Assembly: GCF_002003265.1 (NCBI RefSeq)
Contig: NZ_CP019687.1
Location: 2,480,001-2,544,000 of the forward strand
DNA: 64,000 nucleotides
From: Paenibacillus larvae subsp. larvae
Lineage (GTDB): Bacteria > Bacillota > Bacilli > Paenibacillales > NBRC-103111
Reading direction: 5' to 3'
Position 1 is the first letter of the stretch, and the number at the start of each line of letters is the position of its first letter. Shown piece by piece: positions 35,972 through 44,485 of the stretch. A model generated the notes under the pieces. The model saw only the letters and a program-made list of their open reading frames with translations. It did not search any database and had not been told where the DNA came from. Made by a program: the position numbers and the translations under genes.

Positions 35972-37018
35972 TTACATCACTTTTTTAGCGCCTATATAAT
36001 ATTTGTTCCAATAAGAATTTCCTAAACTATCAATTTTAACTCCATCGTCGGTTGCAGAAATAAACCGATTGCCACCAACATAAACGCCTACATGAAACAC
36101 TTTACCGCCATTAGCGAAAAATACAAGATCCCCTTGTTCGGGATTCGATACCGATGTTCCCACACCATACATGCCTGAAGAAGTCCTCGGAAGATTTATA
36201 CCTTGTTGCTTAAAGATATAAGTTACTAAACCCGAGCAATCAAACCCACTTGGGGAACTTCCCCCCCATAAGTATGGTACCCCAACCTGCCCTGTTGCCT
36301 TAGATACGATGGATTTTTTATCAGTTGAGGCTATTTCTTTGCTTGTAGCTGGTTCTACCTTTTTATCAGCAGATTTCTCGGTATGCTGTTTTCCCGCAGA
36401 TTCGTTTGCTTTCTTAGCAGATGAGACTTGTTTATCAGCAGGTTTCCCGGTATGCTGTTTTCCTGCAGATTCGTTTGACTTCTTAGCAGACAAGGTTACA
36501 TCTTTGCTTGGTGTAGTTCGTTTTGCAGGCTTATACCACGCAGGAGCATGGTATTTTCCATCTGCACCCAGAATGCCGATATTATTGTTCATATCCCATT
36601 GGACAATATGTCCAAAATGCTCTCCAATTGAACGGATATGTACATAGACACGGTCATTTTTAATAACAGGTGCTTCATCTAGGGTTATACTTCTGTTATC
36701 TACTTTTGCCTCCTGCTTACCGGACTCAAACTCAAATACATGACCATCTCCTATGAGTTTGACTCTGACTTGAGTACCATTTTGAATCATTTCAAACTCC
36801 AATTTGTAGCCTAAATTCTCAGCTACCGCTCGCAGCGGGACCATTATCGATCCTTGGTTCAAATAAGGCATAGCATCCGAAAAATTAACTAAGTGGTTAT
36901 TGATCTGAACTTTAACACCGTCCGGAATAGCTGCGTGTGCAGTAGTATTTGATGCTATTAACCCTACCGTTACTAAAGTCCCTGAAAGAACCAAACTTTT
37001 CAACCATTTTGTAGCCAT
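35972..37018 (-). CDS. Secreted NlpC/P60 cell-wall hydrolase with stalk domain
   Basis: A 348-residue exported protein: signal peptide (residues 1-29, ending ANTTAHA-A), two copper-amine-oxidase-N-like repeats (SIMVPLRAVAENLGYKLEF and DRVYVHIRSIGEHFGHIVQW), a Lys/Ser linker with a 23-residue repeat, and a C-terminal NlpC/P60 domain from about residue 240. The catalytic Cys is in GFDCSGLVTYIF and the His in VFHVGVYVGGNRF. Such enzymes cut the gamma-D-Glu to diamino-acid bond of peptidoglycan. A c-di-AMP riboswitch controls its leader. Confidence 0.9.
   Translation of the reverse strand: MATKWLKSLVLSGTLVTVGLIASNTTAHAAIPDGVKVQINNHLVNFSDAMPYLNQGSIMVPLRAVAENLGYKLEFEMIQNGTQVRVKLIGDGHVFEFESGKQEAKVDNRSITLDEAPVIKNDRVYVHIRSIGEHFGHIVQWDMNNNIGILGADGKYHAPAWYKPAKRTTPSKDVTLSAKKSNESAGKQHTGKPADKQVSSAKKANESAGKQHTEKSADKKVEPATSKEIASTDKKSIVSKATGQVGVPYLWGGSSPSGFDCSGLVTYIFKQQGINLPRTSSGMYGVGTSVSNPEQGDLVFFANGGKVFHVGVYVGGNRFISATDDGVKIDSLGNSYWNKYYIGAKKVM
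36359..36496 (-). repeat. Two-copy 69-bp coding repeat in the hydrolase linker
   Basis: The 23-residue unit SAKKxNESAGKQHTxKxADK occurs twice in phase; TATGCTGTT recurs at 36382 and 36451. It forms the flexible linker before the NlpC/P60 domain. Confidence 0.75.
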
Positions 37019-37032
37019 AAATTCCCTCCTGT

Positions 37033-37165
37033 ACGTAGCCTCCGAGGTTAGTGGTTCGGGAAGAGGTATTCCCTAATGCACAATATTGCAAATTCACCCC
37101 ACAGCATATCGTCCCCCGTACCTGTTCCTCATGTAGAAGAGCAAGATTCGGCTTTTATTAAAACA
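37033..37165 (-). ncRNA. c-di-AMP riboswitch (ydaO/yuaA type)
   Basis: Read on the minus strand, the leader contains in order the conserved ydaO-motif blocks GCCGAATC (37145-37152 complement), GTGGGGTGAAT, an AGGGA block, CTCTTCCCGAACC and CTAACCTCGGAGGC, ending 15 bp before the NlpC/P60 start. This RNA class binds cyclic di-AMP and usually switches off wall-hydrolase and osmolyte genes. Linkage to a secreted wall hydrolase is a classic context. Exact 5' boundary and terminator stem are uncertain. Confidence 0.85.
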
Positions 37166-37689
37166 AAACAAGCTTCCTCGTCTTTGGCAAGGTTAGCATA
37201 ATTAATTGGAGTCTTGCAACTTTCGTGGCCATTTAAAAAATTTTTTCCATCATAAAAAATTAATATAGCTTGTTGGCAAATTTATCCTGAGCTAATACCC
37301 TCTATCCACATTTGAGAGCGTTCATCTGGAAATCCTTTCAGATCAAAACCGGAAACCCGGTCCCGGTCCATCCAGCCTCCCCTTTCATCACTCCCTTCCC
37401 AAAAGTGTCCTTGTACTATTGACCATTCGTAAAGCTGTTTTTATAATAGTAAATATTACGATTAAAAACAAGACCTTTTTACAAAGCCAAAAGGGGATTG
37501 GAGACATCTTATGTTCAGGAACATGGCTTCACGTCCAAAATAATTGGTTTCATCAGCAGGGCGGAGACATATGGGAGGAGGCTTCACCCGGATTTCCCCG
37601 TTCCACTTTTGCCTTTGTACAGGCTGATTTAAGGGGACAATCTATACAATTCTGACTTCGGTAGTGACGGAAAAAAAGAGGGAGGGGGA

Positions 37690-38217
37690 AAACGTGAACA
37701 TTAAACCGTTTTCTCCATGCTTTTTTTCGTCCTGCTATTCATCGCCGCTGGTTGCGGAAACGAAGTAAATCAAGAGCCAAAGGCAGAAACTGCCGGTATC
37801 TTGATAAAAAGATAGTAGCGGTCACAGACGACGGAGATAAAACATCCCGCAGCTTTCCGATAAATCGGTGAGTACGTTTCTCTCGGCTCAAGGCGCACGC
37901 CAAATCTGGAGAAATTGATGGAAGCAGCACCAGATCTCATTATCGCAGACCCAGCTCGACACAAAGATATCCAAGCAAAGCTCAACGATATTGCACCGAC
38001 CATTTATATAAAAAGCTCGTCTTCTAACTATCTAGAAATATTAGATGTCTATGTATGCTAGGGGCAGCGCTTCAACAAAAAGAGACTACCGAAAAAATGT
38101 ACAGGCTCATCTGGAACAAATCAAGACATTGGCAAAAAAAGCGCCTGCTAATAAAACCTCAATTGTTTCTGAGCAAACACCACATTCTGTTGGGATGTTC
38201 TAGTAGGAATTAGCGAA
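37690..38217 (+). pseudogene. Iron-siderophore ABC-transporter binding lipoprotein, decayed
   Basis: Scattered frames give a lipoprotein start (LLFIAAGCGNEV with lipobox Cys), then NLEKLMEAAPDLIIADPARH, KDIQAKLNDIAPTIYIKSSS, and QIKTLAKKAPANKTSIVSEQ. These are FecB/FhuD-type siderophore-binding protein blocks. At least three frameshifts or stops separate them, so it is a pseudogene. No permease or ATPase genes are adjacent. The gap 37166-37689 before it shows no gene that I can support. Confidence 0.65.
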
Positions 38218-38362
38218 TCGTTCCAAAATGTGGTCTATATTTAATATCCGTATGTATTCGCTACCTCTAAAATAACTAAAAGTGCTCCTGAAGTATGTTG
38301 GGGATAATCTGTGAGGAAATTCAAGAACTTATCAAGTACATCAGTATTCCCTAATAGCAATT

Positions 38363-38831
38363 CTACGCTATACCTATTTGCTTTTGCAATTGGCTATATT
38401 TTTTGACTTCCATCTTTCCTAAATCATCCAAATGTTTAAACCAGCTGGGGTCTTGATATCCTTCAATACATGCTTTGGTTTCCTCAACGACCTTGTTTAA
38501 ATAAGGCCGCGCCTTTTATTAAATATGATTTACCGTAATAAACAACAAGATGTCGTTCGGTTTCTACTGGTGGTTCCGATCTATTGTTATTAAGTTTTCT
38601 TAACTCCTCTAGATATACAATATTCGATAGTATCCGCAGTTCTTCAGTAAACTCCTCAACCATAGACCAAAATTCTAGAGTATATGTGATAGGCCGGAGC
38701 GATTTGCCGCGAAGGCAGGCACTAAGATTTCCAATTTGGGTACCGCCCTTTTCTTCCAGTTGGGATAGTGTACATCCGGTTTCATCTATGGCTTTTTCAA
38801 GTTCGCCACGCAACGTAATTCTATTGTCCAT
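38363..38831 (-). pseudogene. Small helix-turn-helix-like regulator, frameshifted
   Basis: The ATG at 38831 (behind GGAAG) opens MDNRITLRGELEKAIDETGC, TLSQLEEKGGTQIGNLSACL and RPITYTLEFWSMVEEFTEEL, resembling an XRE-type N-terminal domain plus helical extension. The frame stops at 38484, but dropping one base near 38511 joins it to RPYLNKVVEETKACIEGYQD, PSWFKHLDDLGKMEVKKYSQ and a TAG at 38363, giving about 155 residues. The restored C-terminus has consistent codon usage and composition, so I take the full gene as frameshifted. Target and ligand are unknown. Confidence 0.5.
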
Positions 38832-39184
38832 TTTTTTCTTCCTTCTCTCTTTGCCCAGAGTACCATATAATTCCATAATACTACATTTGAATTTTTCTGC
38901 AATTTTGTACATCAATCATGACTGATGTTAAATATCGTCCCGACGATCAGACGGCATGATTTCCTTTTATTATGACCTTTAAAAAGACCTAGTAGGCATG
39001 TCTGGAGATAGGAGGACCGGTTTAAAATTATGTGAATTTATGGAGGCCTAAGAGCATATACAGAAAGAGAAATGTTTTATTATGGTAAATATGTATTTAG
39101 ATGGATGATGTTTTACTTCCTTTGTAGAAAATGTAATCTGATTCCTATATAAGGGGTCAAAAATATACCAAGGAGGTAATTAAA

Positions 39185-39727
39185 ATGAAGTTGAGCAAGA
39201 TCAAGTATTTTTTGGTGTTCGCGAGTTTAGTTATGTTTTTTTCTTCAGTGGGTGCCCCTATAGCTGGAGCAACAAACATGGATTATGACCAACGACTAAA
39301 AGAAACAGAAGAAATACTAGAATTTATTGGTGAACACGCAGTGTTAACAGATGAATATGATAACATAATTGGTCTGGATTTTGATAAAATCAGAGAAAGG
39401 TATGGTCAAGATAAAGGACTAGATTTATTAGAAAAAGAAGTGAAGGAAAAAACCGAAAATAATCGTAGCGCTTGGCTAGATTGTATGAAATCTGCTTTAT
39501 TGGATTATTTTGGAGTAAATATATTTGAATCTTTGATTGGTGGAGGTGTATTGACTTATATTAAAGCAAAGGCATGGAAAGAAGCAGCAAAACTTATAAT
39601 AAGATATGTCCCTGGAGTAAGTGTAATAAGCTTAGTGGCAACTTTGGTATACTATAGCGGTAAGTGCGCAATATGGGGAATGAAGGAGGAAAATGGAATT
39701 GAAGGAAAACAACACGTCTATACCTAA
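39185..39727 (+). CDS. Secreted bacteriocin-like precursor, 180 residues
   Basis: It starts MKLSKIKYFLVFASLVMFFS with a signal peptide ending near AGAT (residue 30), continues as an acidic, helical propeptide (about residues 33-92), and ends in a hydrophobic C-terminal part from NNRSAWLDCMKS to GKCAIWGMK. Only two Cys occur, Cys100 and Cys161, bracketing a Gly/Ala/Val/Ile-rich helix pair: a probable disulfide-closed peptide. AAGGAGG precedes the ATG; TTGTAG-N18-TATATA (39122-39151) may be its promoter. The next gene, overlapping by 35 bp, is a two-helix membrane protein as expected for immunity. I do not know a named family; the toxin role is inferred. Confidence 0.5.
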   Translation: MKLSKIKYFLVFASLVMFFSSVGAPIAGATNMDYDQRLKETEEILEFIGEHAVLTDEYDNIIGLDFDKIRERYGQDKGLDLLEKEVKEKTENNRSAWLDCMKSALLDYFGVNIFESLIGGGVLTYIKAKAWKEAAKLIIRYVPGVSVISLVATLVYYSGKCAIWGMKEENGIEGKQHVYT

Positions 39728-39899
39728 CTGGTTACTTTATATTATCCTTTCATTGGTGTTCGCATTGGTTTTCGTCTTATACCATCTTATTTTTAACAAA
39801 CAAACCAATTGGATTGAAGTCCTTGTAATTACGGCTATTTTTTATGTTTGTTCACTCATTTATTTCTCTATATTTAAATTTGATAAAAAGAGTAAATAA
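39693..39899 (+). CDS. Two-helix membrane protein, candidate immunity protein
   Basis: A 68-residue protein with two membrane helices (WLLYIILSLVFALVFVLYHL and VLVITAIFYVCSLIYFSIF) and a basic tail (FKFDKKSK). AAGGAGG before its ATG lies inside the end of the bacteriocin-like gene, so the two are translationally linked. Small, hydrophobic, cationic proteins next to secreted peptides commonly give self-protection. No family is recognised. Confidence 0.5.
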   Translation: MELKENNTSIPNWLLYIILSLVFALVFVLYHLIFNKQTNWIEVLVITAIFYVCSLIYFSIFKFDKKSK

Positions 39900-39940
39900 G
39901 TGGATAAAAGAACATCAACTTAAGCTTCAGCATTGCACAA

Positions 39941-39980
39941 AAAAAAGACATTGGAAATAAATACATCCAATGTCTTTTTT
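39941..39980. terminator. Bidirectional terminator between toxin-like pair and comQ
   Basis: AAAAAAGACATTGG (39941-39954) pairs perfectly with CCAATGTCTTTTTT (39967-39980), with T/A tracts on both sides; it serves both convergent units. Confidence 0.85.
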
Positions 39981-40041
39981 CATCATCATTATTGATTTAC
40001 CAACTCCACATTACCTAATCCGGCACCACTTTTTTCACCTA

Positions 40042-41016
40042 TTATCCCTCTTTTATCTCAGCCTCTTCCATGACCTCATTGTTATAGGCACCAAGCAAAA
40101 CATCCCGAAGCCGTTCCTTCCATTCATTCCGGACACGGATTTCATCCAGCAGTTGGTTCGCATGTGTGGCATACAAATGCCGAATGGCAGAGACATATTC
40201 CACGCATCCGCACTCGTTTATGTATTCAAGGCATTCCAGCTTATAAGTAAGGAATTCCTCCCAGGTTATCTCCGAACGGTAAAACTGATGAATGGGAGGA
40301 AAATCCGATTCATCCTCTGCAAGAAGATACAAAATGGGGAGTGTTCTTTTTTTGTACAGCAAATCGTTCTTAATATCATACCGGGTCAGATCCTGGATAT
40401 CATTCTGAATCTGGCCAAGCATACCTGCGTAGACAGCAAATTGCTGAAGCTGTTCCGCCTCCAAATCGGAGACAAGATTCGGTCCTGCAGAGGAATACCC
40501 CAGATAAAAAGAGAGCCTGAACAATGTGCAGGATTTCTGCTGTACCATAGCTACATATTCCTCTTCCGTCTGAACCTTGCCCATAATATCGATGTGCTGC
40601 CCGTTAATGGCTGTCGTAATCATCCTGCTTACTTCAGAAGCACAAGGAAATGGCTGGCCCGCATACTCCTTTTTCATATTCCCCAGCTCGGCTAAAGCTG
40701 CCATAAGCATACCATTCATTACGTTCATGGCTGCTGCTTCCGGCATCGCCATCCAGACCTTGCCGGTATTGTCTTTATCCTGAAGATCATCCATAATATC
40801 CAGTCCAAGAATAAGCAGTTCCGCCAACGCCCCCAGTCTGTATAGACAAGGGTTATTTCCGCCAAACATTCTATGGATATAAAGAGTCATCTCTGACCAG
40901 ATGGATGTTTCCTCGGCTTTGTCCGCTATACTCTTTTTAAGCAGCCCGTTTAAATCCGGTTCCGTAAAATACCGGTCAGTGATTTCGTTTATTTCTTTCC
41001 AAACTTGTGGATTCAT
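40042..41016 (-). CDS. comQ: ComQ-like isoprenyl transferase (pheromone-modifying)
   Basis: A 324-residue trans-prenyltransferase fold. The first Asp-rich motif DDLQD (about residues 75-79, in LGLDIMDDLQDKDN) and the second, NDIQD (in LGQIQNDIQDLTRY), would bind Mg-prenyl diphosphate. Length, spacing and context fit ComQ, which attaches a farnesyl or geranyl group to a Trp of the ComX peptide. GGGAGG precedes the ATG. It is 21 bp after the comA-like gene and a comX-like gene lies nearby. A housekeeping polyprenyl synthase is less likely given this context. Confidence 0.8.
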   Translation of the reverse strand: MNPQVWKEINEITDRYFTEPDLNGLLKKSIADKAEETSIWSEMTLYIHRMFGGNNPCLYRLGALAELLILGLDIMDDLQDKDNTGKVWMAMPEAAAMNVMNGMLMAALAELGNMKKEYAGQPFPCASEVSRMITTAINGQHIDIMGKVQTEEEYVAMVQQKSCTLFRLSFYLGYSSAGPNLVSDLEAEQLQQFAVYAGMLGQIQNDIQDLTRYDIKNDLLYKKRTLPILYLLAEDESDFPPIHQFYRSEITWEEFLTYKLECLEYINECGCVEYVSAIRHLYATHANQLLDEIRVRNEWKERLRDVLLGAYNNEVMEEAEIKEG

Positions 41017-41037
41017 TTCTGGTTCCTCCCGTTGGCG

Positions 41038-41667
41038 TCACACCGGGCGTTTCATTTGGATAAATTTCTCGATGGCCTGGGCCCGTGATTTTACGCCGAA
41101 TTTATCATAAATTTTGCGTACATAATTATCTACAGAGCGTTTGCTCATATGAATTACCTCAGCGATCTGCTCGTTGGTCGCCCCTTTGATAATCTGATTC
41201 ATAATGTTGATCTCTTCATCCGTTAAGGCGGTGCCGTCATCTTCCCCTTTACCCAGCTGAAGCTGGCGGAAAAGCTCCAGGGAAATAGCGGTTTGCCCTT
41301 CAATCAGGCAATTCACCATGTTCGTAATTTGTTCCTCGCTTGAATCTTTGGACATAATCCCGCTGATGCCCAGGCTCAACAGGTTGTTCAAAATCGGCAT
41401 GAAATCAATACCCGTGAAAATCACGATCTTCAGTTCTTCATGGGTTTTCATCATACCGGATGCCACTTCAAGTCCTGTCATATCCGGAAGATGGAAATCC
41501 AGAAAGACTATGTCCGGGCGCTCACTTTTTACAAGGCTGAGCCCCTCTTCTCCGGAAGATGCAATCCCTATGACCCGGATATTTTCTCTTGCCTCCAGAA
41601 TCATTTTCGTACCGAATGCCATTGCCGGATGATCATCCACGATAAGTACCGTCCATTCTCGGTTCAT
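41038..41667 (-). CDS. comA: ComA-like response regulator (NarL/LuxR family)
   Basis: A 209-residue regulator: a receiver domain with DDHP at the start, phospho-acceptor Asp in DIVFLDFHLPDMTGLEV and the Lys in IMSKDSSE, and a C-terminal LuxR-type helix-turn-helix (LTDEEINIMNQIIKGATNEQ, IHMSKRSVDNYVRKIYDKFG). Its ATG overlaps the kinase stop by 4 bp, marking a two-component pair. ComA of B. subtilis has the same build and acts in quorum sensing. It probably binds the inverted repeat at 44029-44048. Confidence 0.85.
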   Translation of the reverse strand: MNREWTVLIVDDHPAMAFGTKMILEARENIRVIGIASSGEEGLSLVKSERPDIVFLDFHLPDMTGLEVASGMMKTHEELKIVIFTGIDFMPILNNLLSLGISGIMSKDSSEEQITNMVNCLIEGQTAISLELFRQLQLGKGEDDGTALTDEEINIMNQIIKGATNEQIAEVIHMSKRSVDNYVRKIYDKFGVKSRAQAIEKFIQMKRPV

Positions 41668-43985
41668 ACTCTCACACCTTCTTTCACTGGGATTTTAATA
41701 GATATTCGTACCCCGCTGCCTTTTTCCGAGGAAATATCCATTAGGCCGTTCAAATGAAGGGCCCTGCTCTTCATCTGTTCCAGTCCCATACCTGACTTCC
41801 CGAGCACTTTGGATGCAACAGATTCGGTTTGAAAACCTATTCCGTCGTCCTCATACATAACCAGCAGTTGCCCCTTGTCTGCTTGCAACTTGATATTCAG
41901 ATGATCGGCCCGGGCATGTTTCCTCCCGTTCGTAATCAGTTCCTGGATCATGCGGAATATGTGCCGTTTCTTCTCATCCTCCATCTGTTCTATCTCCTCC
42001 AGGTTGCCGGATGTAATCAATTGAATCTCATAGCTGCCAAGCCCTGATTCTATATCAATCAGATTGCGCAGAGCACCGATAAGCCCGATATTTTTAAGCA
42101 TATAAGGATTCAGTTCAAAACAGCACTGCCGCAGGTTGACGTTGATCAGTTCAAGATGATTCAAAATATCCCGGATTTGCCTGAGGTCCTCCGTTTGTGT
42201 CAGCTGCTTTTGAAGGGATTTCAGCTTGCGGATGACAAAGAAGATATCCTGCATCGTCGTGTCGTGAAGGTCGGAAGCAATCCGTGTGCGTTCCTTCTCC
42301 TGAAGCTCGAACATCGTCTTTCTGAACCAGACATAGTCGCCCCCGTTCTCCTGGTTAGGCAGTTCCGAAGCCAGTTCATGCAACCGCATATGAAGTTTGC
42401 GGATGAGATACAGGTTTTCCATACTGACGGATAAATAAGTGATAATCAGATTGAGCCATTGCAGTTCTTCCCGGTTCATATAAGTATTGGTCTTTTTCCT
42501 CGTAAGTACAAGGTAACTGTTATACTCTTCATGTTTATTTATTTCAGCTACCGTATACCCCATTTCATTCCAGCTTCTGTTATTAAACTGATTCTCTACC
42601 TCTGTTGGATCAATCATTCCTTCACCGATCACTTCTATATCATTCGGGTATTGTATGACAAAGGCAGCCCCATGAACCTGCAGAGTATTTACAATATCCA
42701 CAAGCACGATTTCTTTCAGTTCCCGAAAGCTCGTAATGACTTCCAGATCCTTGGCGACTTTTTTCAGTGCAGTCTGAAGATAATACTTGCGGGGAAACAT
42801 AATTTTCTCAAGTTTCGTCGCCAGATATTCTAATGAATAAATCAGTACGGACATGACCAGCAGGATCGTAATAAAGGTCAGCAATATTTTTTCCAGATGA
42901 GTGTCTTTGTACAGTAATCCTGTGATCACAGCTGTTAGAACAACACTGGGAATAATCGAAATTATCGTGGTATAAAGCAATCTCCGTAATATAATCTCAA
43001 TATCGTAAATCTGCTTGGACAGAATCAGATAAGCAAACGACATCGGAAAAAAGTGGACAAACCAGCTATTATAAAATGAGTATCCGATCTCTTGCTGAAA
43101 AAGCACCTGAGGCAAAAAAGTTAACCCTACAACCGGGAAAAACGAAATAAACAGGGAAAACATCACCGTTCTTAAAATCATGGCAAGATAAGCGTGTGTC
43201 TCGGCATATCTATAATAAATACTTATCAGGAGCCAGAAATTCAGGATCAGTCCAATCAAGAGAAAGACCGCTATAGCGATAAAATTGGCTTGATAAGTAC
43301 CATAATCAGCATTGGGTAAAAACAAAGAAAAACGCAGTACGAAAATCACCGTCAAGGTCGGATACAAAAAACGCAAATAACCGTCCTTGCAATGAACGCC
43401 TGTTTTTTCTCGAAAAAATTCGATAAGAAACTTTAGAAAAACAAAAGGGAGTATAGGCATGAAATTAGAAATTAATACTTTCGCGAGAGTATCTCCCCGT
43501 TCCGAAGCCCCCACGTTCATATAAAGCAGAGCAATATTGATAAATACAAGGGCCAGCAGTCTTGCGGACTTCGATTTTCCCGCTTTTTTCATCAGCAGAA
43601 GAGCAAATCCGATGGAAAGTAATTCCGCTAACAAATAGATAAAACCCGGAGCTACCGGATGGGGAAGATTACGGGTATCTACAGAGTAAATTCTTCCTCC
43701 ATCCCTTTCAACAACGATATTACCGGCCTGTTCAATTCCCTTCCATTTCTTCACGGTAAAATAATCGCCCGGCTCTTGTCCGTCAATACTTAACACAATA
43801 TCGCCTTTATGTACAAGATTTGATCCTTCGCTTTTCTTTTGGAACTCGTTAACTTGCCACTGCCCCTGTTCATTTTGGAATACCACAATCCCCAGGTAAG
43901 GGTAAGTAAATGTGATATAAACTGTCCAAATTTGCACAACAAGAAACACAGGGATTAACCATCTTATATATTTCATTAATTTCAT
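41664..43985 (-). CDS. comP: ComP-like membrane sensor histidine kinase
   Basis: About 773 residues. Helix 1 (YIRWLIPVFLVVQIWTVYI) is followed by an extracytoplasmic PDZ-like domain (LVHKGDIVLSIDGQEPGDY), about seven to nine further helices to residue 400, a GAF-like linker, a HisKA_3 dimerisation motif with the phospho-His (RIASDLHDTTMQDI, about 555-570) and a HATPase ending GMGLEQMKSRALHLNG. This is the ComP plan: multi-helix sensor with an external PDZ-like loop. The ATG at 43985 follows GGGAG; a TTG at 43994 is an alternative. It should sense the modified comX-like peptide. Confidence 0.85.
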   Translation of the reverse strand: MKLMKYIRWLIPVFLVVQIWTVYITFTYPYLGIVVFQNEQGQWQVNEFQKKSEGSNLVHKGDIVLSIDGQEPGDYFTVKKWKGIEQAGNIVVERDGGRIYSVDTRNLPHPVAPGFIYLLAELLSIGFALLLMKKAGKSKSARLLALVFINIALLYMNVGASERGDTLAKVLISNFMPILPFVFLKFLIEFFREKTGVHCKDGYLRFLYPTLTVIFVLRFSLFLPNADYGTYQANFIAIAVFLLIGLILNFWLLISIYYRYAETHAYLAMILRTVMFSLFISFFPVVGLTFLPQVLFQQEIGYSFYNSWFVHFFPMSFAYLILSKQIYDIEIILRRLLYTTIISIIPSVVLTAVITGLLYKDTHLEKILLTFITILLVMSVLIYSLEYLATKLEKIMFPRKYYLQTALKKVAKDLEVITSFRELKEIVLVDIVNTLQVHGAAFVIQYPNDIEVIGEGMIDPTEVENQFNNRSWNEMGYTVAEINKHEEYNSYLVLTRKKTNTYMNREELQWLNLIITYLSVSMENLYLIRKLHMRLHELASELPNQENGGDYVWFRKTMFELQEKERTRIASDLHDTTMQDIFFVIRKLKSLQKQLTQTEDLRQIRDILNHLELINVNLRQCCFELNPYMLKNIGLIGALRNLIDIESGLGSYEIQLITSGNLEEIEQMEDEKKRHIFRMIQELITNGRKHARADHLNIKLQADKGQLLVMYEDDGIGFQTESVASKVLGKSGMGLEQMKSRALHLNGLMDISSEKGSGVRISIKIPVKEGVRV

Positions 43986-44028
43986 TAATTTCAAATCTCC
44001 CTTTGAAACTAGGTATTATTTGGTATAT

Positions 44029-44048
44029 CATAGGTACAGGTACCTATG
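44029..44048. promoter_or_regulatory. Perfect inverted repeat between comP and comX-like genes
   Basis: CATAGGTAC-AG-GTACCTATG: 9-bp arms, 2-bp spacer, centred 53 bp before the comP ATG and 46 bp before the comX-like ATG. It differs in sequence from the B. subtilis ComA box but has the expected dyad form and position for a regulator of both genes. Confidence 0.6.
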
Positions 44049-44083
44049 TATAGGAACCAAATTTCTAAGGTGAGGTGTAAAGT

Positions 44084-44266
44084 ATGCAAGCTACCATTCT
44101 TTGGTCCCAAGATCTTAAAAGTGCAGTCAAATCGCTTAAATCCGGCTTAAAACAAGAGTCTTTGATTCTTACATCGATGGAACAGCAATCCATTACCAAA
44201 GCTTTCGCACAAAACTCCGGGATAAATGAAAGAAAAGGAGTTCGTCCACCAGGCAGTTGGTATTAA
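44084..44266 (+). CDS. comX: ComX-like pheromone precursor, 60 residues
   Basis: A 60-residue frame behind GGTGAGG. ComX-family features: N-terminal helix (SQDLKSAVKSLKSGLKQ), the central block ESLILTSMEQQSITKAFAQ resembling the SLIG(V/I)xxEEQxxIIKAF stretch of ComX precursors, and a short tail GVRPPGSWY with Trp59 one residue from the end, the type of residue that ComQ prenylates. It has no signal peptide, as in ComX. It is monocistronic, with its own terminator. Unlike canonical comQXPA, it is divergent from comP rather than between comQ and comP. The mature peptide probably covers the last 6-10 residues (inferred). Confidence 0.65.
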   Translation: MQATILWSQDLKSAVKSLKSGLKQESLILTSMEQQSITKAFAQNSGINERKGVRPPGSWY

Positions 44267-44298
44267 TCCTTATCTTCATCTTATCAGAATGTGAAAAG

Positions 44299-44338
44299 AG
44301 ATTGCATATTGGCTTGTGCTAATATGCAATCTTTTTTT
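44299..44338 (+). terminator. Terminator after comX-like gene
   Basis: AGATTGCATATT (44299-44310) pairs perfectly with AATATGCAATCT (44321-44332), followed by TTTTTT. Confidence 0.85.
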
Positions 44339-44485
44339 GTACGACTACACCCTGTTGCGCATATATGTAATAAAATGTGCATGGAAGCGAAATACATTTA
44401 CGCTGAATAATGGCTCCCCAAAAGATAATATAAAAGTAGACATTCTTATACAGAATTAACCATCTTAATAAACGGGAGTGCAATT

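Noticed and set aside
37419-37655. Plus-strand frame of 78 codons before the siderophore-protein pseudogene
   Set aside because: No ribosome-binding site, no domain, and composition unlike a protein. I leave it as unassigned sequence.
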